From assembly GCF_036421915.1 (NCBI RefSeq), contig NZ_JAZGOM010000001.1: DNA of 64,000 bases; one strand, written 5' to 3'. Of the stretch, positions 44,056-52,890 are shown piece by piece (within the stretch, counting starts at the first letter, position 1; each line of letters starts with the position of its first letter). A program made the translations under genes and the position numbers. This stretch comes from Georgenia_A wangjunii. GTDB taxonomy: Bacteria; Actinomycetota; Actinomycetes; Actinomycetales; Actinomycetaceae. Below the pieces are notes generated by a model. It searched no databases and was not told the origin of the DNA. It worked only from the letters and a program-made list of their open reading frames with translations.

Positions 44056-44382
44056 ATGAGCAACGTCACCGCCGTCACCGACGACACCTTCGACGCCGAG
44101 GTCCTCGGCGCGGAGGGACCGGTCCTCGTCGACTTCTGGGCCGGCTGGTGCCAGCCGTGCCTGAAGATGGCCCCGATCGTCGACGAGGTCGCCGCCCAGC
44201 ACGGCGAGAAGCTCAAGGTCGTCAAGATCGACATCGACGCCAACCCCGACGTCGCGCGCCGCTACGGCATCGTCTCGATCCCCACGTTCAACGTCTACAC
44301 CGGCGGCGAGCTCGCCAAGACGATCGTCGGCGGGCGCCCGAAGCCGGCGTTCGTCGCCGAGCTGCAGGAGTTCATCGCCTGA
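44056..44382 (+). CDS. trxA: Thioredoxin with variant WCQPC active site
   Basis: A 108-residue cytosolic thioredoxin. LVDFWAGWCQPCLKMAPIVDEVA carries the redox site near residues 30-38, then IDIDANPDVARRYGIVSIPTF with the cis-Pro near 78 and a C-terminal helix. The active site reads CQPC instead of the usual CGPC, which may shift redox potential or partner choice. It is paired with trxB, whose reductase should recycle it. Confidence 0.95.
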   Translation: MSNVTAVTDDTFDAEVLGAEGPVLVDFWAGWCQPCLKMAPIVDEVAAQHGEKLKVVKIDIDANPDVARRYGIVSIPTFNVYTGGELAKTIVGGRPKPAFVAELQEFIA

Positions 44383-44500
44383 GCATGCCTGACCCCGCCC
44401 CCGCCGGCTCGCGTCGCGACCCCTTGCGGCAGCCGGCGGGGCGCGCGTGGCAGACTGCAGGCGCGGCGTGCGTTGCGCCGCAGCACGAAGGGCGGCGCAG

Positions 44501-45844
44501 GTGACCAGCGAGCAGCACGAGGGCAGTGGGAGCACAAGGCGCCCCTCGGCACCCGCCGGTACACGGCTCGACCCGTGGTTCAGCTCCTACGCCCAGCGCG
44601 CGCACGGCATGCGCGCCTCGGAGATCCGCGCGCTCTTCGCCGTCGCGAGCCGGCCCGAGGTCGTCTCCCTCGCCGGCGGTATGCCCAACATCAGCGGCCT
44701 TCCCGTCGACTTCCTCGCCGAGATGTCGGCCAAGCTCCTGCGTGACCGGGGCCCCGAGGCCCTCCAGTACGGCAGCGGCCAGGGCGAGGTCGAGATGCGG
44801 GAACAGATCGTCGAGGTCATGCGCTACGACCACGTCCACGCGCACCCCGACGACGTCGTCGTCACGACGGGCTCGCAGCAGGCGCTCGACCTCGTCACCG
44901 AGATCTTCGTCGACCCGGGCGACGTCGTCGTCGCCGAGGCCCCGAGCTATGTCGGCGCGCTCGGTGTGTTCCGCGCCTACGAGGCGGACGTCGTCCACGT
45001 CGAGATGGACGCCGACGGGCTCGTGCCCGCGGCGCTCGAGCGGACCCTCTCCGAGCTCAAGCGCGCCGGCCGCCGCGTCAAGATGCTCTACACGGTCCCG
45101 AACTTCCACAACCCCGCCGGCGTGAGCATGTCCGCCGAGCGCCGCCCGCAGGTCGTCGAGATATGCCGCCGCCACGGCGTGCTCATCCTCGAGGACAACC
45201 CCTACGGCCTCCTGGGGTTCCACGGGGACCCGCTGCCCTCGCTCAAGAGCTACGACCCCGACGGCGTCGTCTACCTCGGGTCGTTCTCCAAGACGTTCGC
45301 ACCCGGCTACCGCGTGGGCTGGGCCGCGGCGCCGCACGCCGTGCGGGAGAAGCTCGTCCTCGCGAGCGAGGCGGCGATCCTGTCCCCCTCGCGCCTGAGC
45401 CAGCTCTCGGTCACCGCCTACCTCACCGGCTACGACTGGTACGGCCAGGTCAAGGAGTTCCGCGTCCAGTACGAGGAGCGCCGCGACGCCATGCTGTCCG
45501 CGCTCGCGGAGTACCTCCCTGAGACGAGCTGGACCGTCCCGACGGGTGGTTTCTACACGTGGGTCACCCTGCCGGAGGGTCTCGACGCGAAGGCGATGCT
45601 GCCGCGCGCGGTGACGAACCTCGTGGCCTACGTGTCCGGGACGGCCTTCTACGCGGACGACCAGGGCTCCGACCACATGCGCCTGTCCTTCTGCTACCCC
45701 ACCCCCGAGCGGATCCGGGAGGGCGTGCGCCGCCTCGCCGGAGTCGTCCGGGCCGAGACCGAGCTGGCGCAGATGTTCGGGACGCACCGACCCGCCGGCG
45801 AGGGTCACCGCACCGTGGACATGCCCGCACCCGACCAGGCCTGA
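44501..45844 (+). CDS. PLP-dependent aminotransferase, class I (2-aminoadipate/MocR-like catalytic domain)
   Basis: A 447-residue aminotransferase without DNA-binding domain. It has SLAGGMPNISGLPVDF near 66, GSGQGEVEMREQI, TTGSQQALDLV, PSYVGALGVF, YTVPNFHNPAGVSMS near 203, LEDNPYG with the cofactor Asp near 228, and GSFSKTFAPGYRVGW near 260 with the Schiff-base lysine. The family includes 2-aminoadipate, valine and aromatic aminotransferases, so the substrate is open. GTG 44501 is chosen as the first sensible start; the Shine-Dalgarno is weak. The Ddl gene follows closely and may share the transcript. Confidence 0.85.
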   Translation: MTSEQHEGSGSTRRPSAPAGTRLDPWFSSYAQRAHGMRASEIRALFAVASRPEVVSLAGGMPNISGLPVDFLAEMSAKLLRDRGPEALQYGSGQGEVEMREQIVEVMRYDHVHAHPDDVVVTTGSQQALDLVTEIFVDPGDVVVAEAPSYVGALGVFRAYEADVVHVEMDADGLVPAALERTLSELKRAGRRVKMLYTVPNFHNPAGVSMSAERRPQVVEICRRHGVLILEDNPYGLLGFHGDPLPSLKSYDPDGVVYLGSFSKTFAPGYRVGWAAAPHAVREKLVLASEAAILSPSRLSQLSVTAYLTGYDWYGQVKEFRVQYEERRDAMLSALAEYLPETSWTVPTGGFYTWVTLPEGLDAKAMLPRAVTNLVAYVSGTAFYADDQGSDHMRLSFCYPTPERIREGVRRLAGVVRAETELAQMFGTHRPAGEGHRTVDMPAPDQA

Positions 45845-45875
45845 GCACAGCGACGTGAGCGACGAGGAGTCGACG

Positions 45876-46877
45876 ATGACGGCAGGACCCGCGACGACCA
45901 CCACCGGTGCCGCTGAGCGCCCCGCCGGGGACCTCACCGTCGTCGTGCTCGCCGGCGGGCTCTCCCACGAGCGCGACGTCTCCCTGCGGTCCGGCCGGCG
46001 CGTGGCCGAGGCGCTGCGGGAGAGCGGCGTGACCGTCCACGTCCACGACGTCGACACCACGATGCTGCCGTTCCTCGCCGAGCACCGTCCCGACGTCGTC
46101 TGGCCTCTCCTGCACGGCTCGACGGGTGAGGACGGCTCCCTGCGCGCCGTCCTCGAGCTCCTCGACCTGCCCTACGTCGGCAGCGACTCCGCGGGGAGCC
46201 GTATCGCCTCGCGCAAGCCCGTGGCGAAGAGCATCGTCGCCGGGGCCGGCGTCCTCACCCCGACGTCGGTCGCACTTCCGCAGAGCCTCTTCCGCGAGCT
46301 CGGCGCGCAGGGAGTCCTCGACGCCGTGCTCGCGAGCATCGGTCTGCCCGTCGTCGTCAAGCCCGCCGACGGCGGCTCGGCCCTCGGGGTGTCGTACGTC
46401 GCGAGGGCGGAGGACCTCCCCGAGGCCATGGTGACGTGCTTCGCGTACGGCGACTCGGCCCTCATCGAGCGCGCGGTCGTCGGGACGGAGGTCGCTGTCA
46501 GCGTCATCGACCTCGGTGACGGGCCGCGCGCCCTGCCGCCCGTCGAGATCGTCACCGAGGGGCCCTACGACTACGACGCGCGCTACAACGCCGGGCGGAC
46601 GCAGTACTTCGTGCCCGCCCGCCTCGACGACGCGCAGTACCGGACGGTGTGCGAGACGGCCATGACCGCCCACCGGGCGCTCGGGCTGCGCCACCTCTCC
46701 CGGTCGGACATGATCCTCGACGAGGACGGCCAGGCGTGGTTCATCGACATAAACGTCGCGCCCGGCATGACGGAGACGTCCCTGTTCCCCCAGTCCGCGC
46801 AGGCCGAGGCCGCCGACGGCGGCATGAGCGCCGTCGATCTCTACCTCGCGCTCGTCCGGGCCGCCGCCCGCGGCTGA
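45876..46877 (+). CDS. ddl: D-alanine--D-alanine ligase (ATP-grasp)
   Basis: A 333-residue ATP-grasp ligase that makes the D-Ala-D-Ala end of peptidoglycan precursors. It shows VVLAGGLSHERDVSLRSG near residues 23-40, WPLLHGSTGEDGSLRAVLELLDLPYVG, KPADGGSALGVS near 166, YDYDARYN near 230, and DINVAPGMTETSLFP near 294 with the Mg ligands. ATG 45876 is preferred over GTG 45855 because GAGGAG lies six bases before it. Paired with the aminotransferase upstream. Another ATP-grasp dipeptide ligase is less likely. Confidence 0.85.
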   Translation: MTAGPATTTTGAAERPAGDLTVVVLAGGLSHERDVSLRSGRRVAEALRESGVTVHVHDVDTTMLPFLAEHRPDVVWPLLHGSTGEDGSLRAVLELLDLPYVGSDSAGSRIASRKPVAKSIVAGAGVLTPTSVALPQSLFRELGAQGVLDAVLASIGLPVVVKPADGGSALGVSYVARAEDLPEAMVTCFAYGDSALIERAVVGTEVAVSVIDLGDGPRALPPVEIVTEGPYDYDARYNAGRTQYFVPARLDDAQYRTVCETAMTAHRALGLRHLSRSDMILDEDGQAWFIDINVAPGMTETSLFPQSAQAEAADGGMSAVDLYLALVRAAARG

Positions 46878-46934
46878 GGCGCCGGTGGCTGAGGCGCCGG
46901 GGGCTGAGGCGGGCGGGGACCGCAGTTCCTGCGA

Positions 46935-48353
46935 CTAGCTCGCCTCGGACCGGGCCCGCACCGCGGGCTCGTCCGGCGCGAGCATCTCGAGGATCCGGTT
47001 GAGGTCCTCCATGCTGGCGAACTCGATGTTGATCCGGCCCTTGCGCTGACCGAGGGCAATCTTCACGCGCGTGTCGAACCGGTCGGCCAGCCGGCCGGAG
47101 AGGTCGTTGAGCTCCGCCGTGTGCTCCCCGATCCTGGGTCGCCGACGCATCTCCGGCTGGACCGGCTCGTCGCCGAGGGCGACGATCTCCTCGGTCGTGC
47201 GCACGCTCAGTCCCTCGGAGACGATGCGCTGCGCGAGTCGCTCCATCGCGGCCCCGTCCGAGAGCCCGAGGAGGGCGCGGGCGTGGCCGGCCGAGAGGAC
47301 GCCCGCGGCGACGCGGCGCTGGACGAGCGGCGGGAGCTTGAGCAGCCGGAGGGTGTTCGAGATCTGCGGGCGCGAGCGCGCGATGCGCGCGGCCAGCTCG
47401 TCGTGAGTGCAGCCGAAGTCCTCGAGGAGCTGGCTGTACGCGGCGGCCTCCTCCAGGGGGTTGAGCTGCGCGCGGTGGAGGTTCTCCAGCAGGGCGTCGC
47501 GGAGGAGGTCGGTGTCCCCGGTCTCGCGGATGATGGCCGGGACCGTGTCGTTGCCGGCGAGTCGGGATGCACGCCAGCGCCGCTCACCCATGATGAGCTC
47601 GAACCGGGCGTCGTCGTCGTCCGGGAGCTCCCGGACGACGATCGGCTGGAGGACACCGACCTCGCGGATCGAGGACGCGAGCTCGTCGAGGTCCTCCTCG
47701 TCGAACACCTGACGCGGCTGGCGCCTGTTCGCGACGATGTCGTCGATCGGGATCTCCGCGAACGATGCTCCGGGCACGGCCCGCAGACCGCCGTCGTCGG
47801 GGGTATCCGCCTCGACGTGCGCGGCGGGGGACGGGCCCGCATCGGATGCCGCTGAGGCGTCCTCGCCGACCCCTGCCGCGTCCGCAGCGACCAGGGGCCG
47901 GACCGCTGCGCCGACGGCGCCTGCGTGCACCTCTCCGGCCTCGGCGGGCCGGGCTGCTGGCGCCTCGAGGACGCTGTCATCCGCCTCCCGCTGAGCCACG
48001 GGCGAGTCTGGCTGAGGCAGGGGCGCACCCGGCTCGGCCGCGGACGCCGCCTCGGCCTCCGCCGTCGTGGGCGCCGGCGCCGTCGGACGGGAGGACCGGC
48101 TGGTGGAGGAGCGCGTTCCTGACCGGCTCTTGCCGGCGGCCGCCTTCGTTGACGCATCAACCATCGCGCGGACAGAGGCCGCCGATGTGTCGCGCGAAAG
48201 GCCGCGCGGTGCCGCTCCCTCCCGCTGGTTCGGGGCGCCGGTCCCCGCGTCTTCGTGGTCGGCGAAGAAGACATCGATCGGCCGCCCCTGAACCGGTGCC
48301 GACGGGATGAGAGCACCCAGCCCCTTGCCCAGGCCGCGTCGCTTCTCAGTCAT
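46935..48353 (-). CDS. parB: Chromosome partitioning protein ParB
   Basis: A 472-residue CTPase clamp that loads at parS and spreads. It has the N-terminal ParA-contact motif RRGLGKGLGALIPS, then an unusually long Ala/Pro/Glu-rich linker (about 50-180). IDDIVANRRQPRQVFDEEDLDELASSI starts the ParB/Srx domain near 190. GERRWRAS is the CTP-binding box near 245. A helix-turn-helix (HDELAARIARSRPQISNTLRLL) lies near 308 and the C-terminal dimerisation domain ends the protein. ATG 48353 has GGAGG six bases upstream. It overlaps parA by eight bases. The array of targets lies directly beyond parA. Confidence 0.96.
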   Translation of the reverse strand: MTEKRRGLGKGLGALIPSAPVQGRPIDVFFADHEDAGTGAPNQREGAAPRGLSRDTSAASVRAMVDASTKAAAGKSRSGTRSSTSRSSRPTAPAPTTAEAEAASAAEPGAPLPQPDSPVAQREADDSVLEAPAARPAEAGEVHAGAVGAAVRPLVAADAAGVGEDASAASDAGPSPAAHVEADTPDDGGLRAVPGASFAEIPIDDIVANRRQPRQVFDEEDLDELASSIREVGVLQPIVVRELPDDDDARFELIMGERRWRASRLAGNDTVPAIIRETGDTDLLRDALLENLHRAQLNPLEEAAAYSQLLEDFGCTHDELAARIARSRPQISNTLRLLKLPPLVQRRVAAGVLSAGHARALLGLSDGAAMERLAQRIVSEGLSVRTTEEIVALGDEPVQPEMRRRPRIGEHTAELNDLSGRLADRFDTRVKIALGQRKGRINIEFASMEDLNRILEMLAPDEPAVRARSEAS

Positions 48354-49302
48354 TTCCATCCTCCGTCGTTCCGCCGCTGCGCCCGACTGACGCAGCCGGC
48401 CCTGCCGCTTCTTGGGCGTGTGCGCCCCGCTCGGTCATCTCCTTCGCGGCGGCCCGGTACGCGAGGGCTCCGGAGGAGCCGGGGTCGTAGGTGAGCACCG
48501 TCTGCCCGTAGCTCGGGGCCTCCGAGATCCGCACGGACCGCGGGATCCACGCCTCCAACGTCTCGGCCGGGAAGTGCTGGCGTACCTCGTCCGACACCTG
48601 GTGAGCGAGGTTCGTGCGCTTGTCGAACATCGTCAGGAGAATCGTCGACACATGTAGATCAGGGTTGAGGTGTCCTCGGATGAGCTCGATGCTCCGCAGG
48701 AGCTGGCTGAGGCCCTCCAGTGCGTAGTACTCACACTGGATCGGGATGAAGACCTCCCGCGCGGCGACGAAGGCATTGACCGTCAGCAACCCAAGGCTCG
48801 GGGGACAGTCGATGAAGATGTAGTCCAGCCGCGGTTCGCCACGTTCGTCCCTCGCCGCGAGATACGCCCGGATGGCGTTCCGTAGTCGGTTCTCCCGGGC
48901 AACCATCGAGACGAGCTCGATCTCGGCGCCGGACAGGTCGATCGTGGCCGGGGCACAGAGGAGGCCCTTGACGGATTCGCACGCCTGTACGACGTCGGCC
49001 AGCGGCGCGTCGTCGATGAGAACGTCATAGATCGACGGCGTGCCGGCCTGGTGCTCGATCCCAAGCGCGGTCGATGCGTTCCCCTGTGGGTCGTTATCGA
49101 TGACGAGGACGTTGAGACCGCCGGTAGCCAGCGCAGCGGCCATGTTGACCGCTGTCGTCGTCTTGCCGACACCACCCTTCTGGTTCGCAACCGTGAGGAC
49201 CCGCGTCTCTGTCGGAGCGGCGAACTTACGCCCTTCCAGACCGATCCGCCGACGCGCGTCCTCCGCGAGCTGCGCCGCCAGCGGAGTGGAATCGTCCGCC
49301 AT
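48346..49302 (-). CDS. parA: Chromosome partitioning ATPase ParA (Soj)
   Basis: A 318-residue deviant-Walker ATPase moving ParB-bound origins. It has the conserved N-terminal segment PLAAQLAEDARRRIGLEGRKF, Walker A ANQKGGVGKTTTAVNMA near residue 38, VIDNDPQGNASTALGI and IFIDCPPSLGLLTVNA near 160. Start ATG 49302 fits the family; an in-frame ATG at 49449 would add a 49-residue Arg/Gly-rich extension and cannot be excluded. Cotranscribed with parB. The parS array begins about 240 bp upstream. Confidence 0.94.
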   Translation of the reverse strand: MADDSTPLAAQLAEDARRRIGLEGRKFAAPTETRVLTVANQKGGVGKTTTAVNMAAALATGGLNVLVIDNDPQGNASTALGIEHQAGTPSIYDVLIDDAPLADVVQACESVKGLLCAPATIDLSGAEIELVSMVARENRLRNAIRAYLAARDERGEPRLDYIFIDCPPSLGLLTVNAFVAAREVFIPIQCEYYALEGLSQLLRSIELIRGHLNPDLHVSTILLTMFDKRTNLAHQVSDEVRQHFPAETLEAWIPRSVRISEAPSYGQTVLTYDPGSSGALAYRAAAKEMTERGAHAQEAAGPAASVGRSGGTTEDGND

Positions 49303-49540
49303 CGGTATGGAGCTCAGGAGTGCGTCCCGCCGGTCCTGTCGCGCCCCGGACCCGTCAGAACCCGCAGGGTGGCGGTCGTCAGGTCGGTCCGATCGTCCTG
49401 CTGACACTCTCACGCGCGCCCCTCGTCCCAGGTTGGATGCTTGTCCCATCGTAGTCTGCCGCACTCATGTGACCGACCTTCTGTGCACAGGTGTCGCAAG
49501 AACGGAGGGGCGCGTTCCGGTGAGACTGGGGGCGTGCCAC

Positions 49541-50085
49541 AGTTCCACGTGAAACACATAGGGCCACCGGCGTCTGCAAGGCAGGTGGGCGCGCGACGCT
49601 ACATCATGCGTGAAACGGCGCGGCCGGTGGCGGAACGTTTCACGTGAAACGCGAAGCGAACGCCAAGGACCACGGGACGCCAGCACGTTTGGGCCGCGTA
49701 GCGCCGTGACTCAGCACTTGGCTACTCTGCCGCCCCGCGATGCCGAGCGAGCTGGCAACATTCCCGGCCAGGCGTTGTTTCACGTGAAACGCCACTGGCG
49801 CCGCTCCGAACTACCCACCGCCAGCGTGCGTCGACGCGCGACGCTACACCGCGCGTGGCGTGGCCCGACTAGTGGCGCAGCGTTTCACGTGAAACGCGGA
49901 AATGACCTGCCAGGGACCACGAGACGCCAGCACATATGGGCCGCGGTGCGCCGGAGCCAGCACTTGGCACAGTGCCATCCCGAGCGAGCTGCCGGGGGGG
50001 TTGTTTCACGTGAAACGCCGCTGGCCCCGCTCCCGAACCACCCACACTGGCAGTGTGCGGCGCCGGTGCGCATACACGCCAGACA
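49541..50085. repeat. Diverged ~230-bp tandem units carrying two parS sites each
   Basis: Units start at about 49541, 49776 and 50002 (the last partial). Corresponding blocks recur in the same order: CGCGCGACGCTACA (near 49592 and 49833), then a CGTTTCACGTGAAACG site, then GACGCCAGCAC (near 49676 and 49923), CAGCACTTGGC (near 49714 and 49959) and CGAGCGAGCTG (near 49744 and 49981). Copies differ by many substitutions and small indels, so duplication is old while the parS cores stayed intact. Confidence 0.75.
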
Positions 50086-50895
50086 ATAGGAACGTGAAGC
50101 GGACGCGGACGGGCGGTTCTGACGTGAATCCACATTCGGAGGATAGGCCCGGCGCAGTGCACGCCAGGACTGCGCCCGAACCTGATCGGGCTTGCTGTTA
50201 TCACAGCGTTTCACGTGGAACCTGAGCCGGTGGGTGAGTGACCTTCCAACAACACAGCGTCCCCGGGCACGGCATAGCGGCGCACGGTGACAGCGGCAGC
50301 GACAGCGACGTCCGGGCGAGGTGGGCTTCTTCCACGTTTCACGTGAAACCCAGGGCACCACTTCGTCGCGGCCGTGTACCCGACCCGCCCGTGCAGGTCG
50401 TCCCGGACAGCGCCCAGTCAGCGTGGGGCAAGAGACGCAACGGTAGCCAACAGTATGGGCGTCGGCGCCACGTTTGCTCGCTTCACGCCAACCGAAAGAG
50501 TTGCCTCAGCGCCCTTCGCTGGTACGGCCCCTGAGCTGCTGGAGCCTCTGGGGACGCACGATCGCCCGAGCCGAGTTGATTGGGGTGACCGGTGCCATTG
50601 TTGCCCGCGTCGGCGCCACCGTTCGCGCTCGCACCTCACCGCGACTACGCGGCGAGCATGACGCCACTTCGGCAGCTCGACAGGTGTGTGATCGTGCGCG
50701 GGCATAGAGCTCCACCCGGGCGTCCCTTGCCCCGATCTGCTTGGGGAGCGCCGCACTCACGCGAAAGAGTGCTCGTTTCACGTGAAACACCCCGGGTTCC
50801 ACGTGAAACAGGGAACCAATAACCGGGCCGCTGACGACGTAGTCGCCAATCACAGTGCGCTCACTAGCGTTCCCCGCAGCCGGCATTCGCATGGT

Positions 50896-50919
50896 CCTCC
50901 GTTTCACGTGAAACGGAGG
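50896..50919. promoter_or_regulatory. Extended 24-bp palindrome around one parS site
   Basis: CCTCC, the parS 14-bp core, then GGAGG: a perfect 24-bp palindrome. The consensus parS at 50925 starts only six bases after its end. Confidence 0.8.
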
Positions 50920-50924
50920 TCCTC

Positions 50925-50940
50925 TGTTTCACGTGAAACA
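50925..50940. promoter_or_regulatory. parS: Consensus parS site
   Basis: TGTTTCACGTGAAACA, identical over all 16 bases to the bacterial parS consensus bound by ParB. It is the only fully perfect copy in the window. Confidence 0.95.
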
Positions 50941-51903
50941 CGCTAGCTACGAGTATCGTCGTAAGAGTTCGCGCCTGAGCAGTGTGAGAGCGTCTATCGC
51001 ATGCCGGGCATCCGCCAGCATCCCTCCGTAAACGTGCAGCCCTGTACGCGCCCCGCCGAGAGGTACAGCGGCAGGCCTCCGGCCGCGCCGGCATCGCGGA
51101 AGCGCCTCGCGCTGCCGCGAGCATGGGAAGGCGCTGCGGAAGATTCCAGCCGCGAGGCTAGGCGCTAGCGGACGGCTGTGCCGCCTCAAGTGGCAAAGCT
51201 GGACTGGAACAGGCGTAGTAGGGATCTGCCGCCGACCGGCATGTGCCACGTGAAACAGGCATGGTGCGCGAGCTAAGGCGGACCCGGATGCTAGACGCGC
51301 CGCGGTCACCCATGGGATGACGCTCTATAAATTCCCAGTTAATGCCCGGGTAACGTCCGACGGCGCAAGGAGCGTTCCAACTCCGGCGCGGCGGCGTGGC
51401 CTCGTTCCACGTGAAACGTTGCGGTCGGTGTGAACGGAACGCGCACTAGCAGCCCCTAGTAGCGCGCCGGTGGCGCGGAGCCGACCGATCACGTAGAACT
51501 CCGCATCAGACCATCGGATCCATCGTCGCGCCGTCGATGCGGTCATGCTGGAAGTATGACTCGCTCGGACCTGGAGCCCGCACCGGGCGACGTTTCCGAT
51601 CCGCACGCATTGACCGCCTTTACGATGGACAGCCTCGCGCCCAACATCAAGCGGACTACACAGTTCGGAGCGTTCCTGCAGCGTCGACAAGTCGCGTCGA
51701 TTGGCGTCCGGGCGAACGAGCGTACGATGCATCGTTCCCCGCCCTTCGTCGTCGAGCTCGCTCCTGCCGATCGCGCCAATCCTCGCTCCACGAGGCACCC
51801 GTGCCGAATCTCGTGCTGGCCTGAAGAGCGCGCTTCCGCGGGCGACGACGCCGCCGTCGTCTCTCGTCGACCCCAATTCGCTCGCGGTGTTCCACGTGAA
51901 ACG

Positions 51904-52188
51904 TCGCGACCCTGGCGAGCGCGCTCCACGGAAGCGGGTATGCGACGCTGTGGCGAAACCTCGATCGTCGTCGCTTCGCGGTGGATCTGAGCCGGGCGGC
52001 GGACTCCCTAACACTGCAGTACATAGGCATACATCTATGGGAGGTTGGGTGTGTCATTTCCGCGGCGTCCGACACACGGCCAAGCACGTCATTGGATACT
52101 TATCCGTCCGCGCCAATATATTCTGCCCGCCTTTCGCACTGCGGGTTCCGTCGACGCGGTCAGGCGGCGCCACAGGCACCGCTCGCGC
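51904..52188. other. Gene-free, AT-richer end of the parA-rsmG intergenic region
   Basis: G+C falls to about 52-57% over 52021-52140 (counted by hand), against roughly 70% elsewhere. It contains TATATT and TTGGAT but no convincing promoter, gene or parS site. The preceding part 51300-51900 is also gene-free apart from degenerate parS sites. Confidence 0.6.
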
Positions 52189-52890
52189 CTAGGCGCGCTT
52201 CCGGACCTCGACCACAGTCGTCGCGCTGCCGCCCATGGGCGACGCCACCTCGTGCACGTCCACCGATACTGCGCCGAGCTTCTTGAGAACGTACTTCGCC
52301 TCGCCGACCTCCTCCGCCGCACGTTCCCCCTTGAGAGCGAGTAGCGCGCCACCGGGCGCGACGAGCGGCATGGTCCACCGGGCGAGCTTGTCCATCGCGG
52401 CGACGGCACGTGCACTGACCACGTCGAAGCGCGCGCGCTTGTGCAGCTCCTCCGCACGAACACGGTGGACGGTGACGTTGTCGAGGTCGAGCTCGGCGAC
52501 GACGTCAAGCAGCCACGTGACCCGTCGCTCCATCGGTTCGACGAGGTGGACCTCGGAATCCGGCCGCATGAGGGCGAGCACCACGCCGGGGAAGCCGGCA
52601 CCGGATCCCACATCCGCGACAGAGCACTGCTCCGGGACGAACGGCACGACGGCCGCCGAGTTGACGATGTGGCGAGACCACAGGCGGGGCACCTCGCGGG
52701 GCCCGATGAGCCCGCGCAGCTCACCCTCCGCCTCGAGCATCTCCGCGAAGCGGACGACGCCGCCCCATGCGAGCCCGAAGAGGTTGCGGACCTCTGGTCC
52801 CGGTACCTCGACCGGCTCGGCCGTGCCCGGCCCTGCCGCCTCCTCAGCCACCCCCGATCGCCCCGTGACCTCTACGGCGTCCCGGCTCAA
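52189..52890 (-). CDS. rsmG: 16S rRNA (guanine527-N7)-methyltransferase RsmG
   Basis: A 233-residue SAM-dependent enzyme methylating G527 of 16S rRNA. It has VPRLWSRHIVNSAAVVPF near residues 67-84, the SAM motif VADVGSGAGFPGVVLAL near 90-106, VSARAVAAMDKLARW and LLALKGERAAEEV. The TTG start at 52890 overlaps the jag stop (TTGA); an in-frame GTG at 52851 after a G-rich stretch is an alternative. Last gene of the rpmH-to-rsmG operon in this orientation. Confidence 0.93.
   Translation of the reverse strand: MSRDAVEVTGRSGVAEEAAGPGTAEPVEVPGPEVRNLFGLAWGGVVRFAEMLEAEGELRGLIGPREVPRLWSRHIVNSAAVVPFVPEQCSVADVGSGAGFPGVVLALMRPDSEVHLVEPMERRVTWLLDVVAELDLDNVTVHRVRAEELHKRARFDVVSARAVAAMDKLARWTMPLVAPGGALLALKGERAAEEVGEAKYVLKKLGAVSVDVHEVASPMGGSATTVVEVRKRA

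Larger units (their letters stand above)
49541..51903. repeat. parS array: fourteen ParB-binding-site-like palindromes (centromere)
   Basis: 16-mers matching TGTTTCACGTGAAACA at 49541, 49636, 49776, 49881, 50002, 50207, 50335, 50774, 50795, 50900, 50925 (perfect), 51242, 51403 and 51888. Those at 49636, 49776, 49881, 50002, 50335, 50774, 50900 and 50925 have the perfect core GTTTCACGTGAAAC. The others differ at one or two core bases, mostly as GTTCCACGTGAAAC. The whole span lacks believable genes. ParB encoded next door should nucleate here, bridge and condense the origin region. Scattered parS sites near oriC are known in actinobacteria; so many within 2.4 kb is unusual. Confidence 0.92.

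Noticed and set aside
49541..51903. Interpreting the repeated palindromes as a CRISPR array
   Set aside because: The repeat is a 14-16-bp perfect palindrome equal to parS, the spacings vary from 21 to 485 bp, and there are no cas genes.
49610..52014. Several open frames within the parS region (for example 49610-50089, 50506-50907, 51325-52014) that could be called hypothetical proteins
   Set aside because: Their translations repeatedly contain FHVKR, FHVEP or VSRET, which are simply parS read in different frames. They overlap one another on both strands, lack Shine-Dalgarno sequences and have no protein-like composition.
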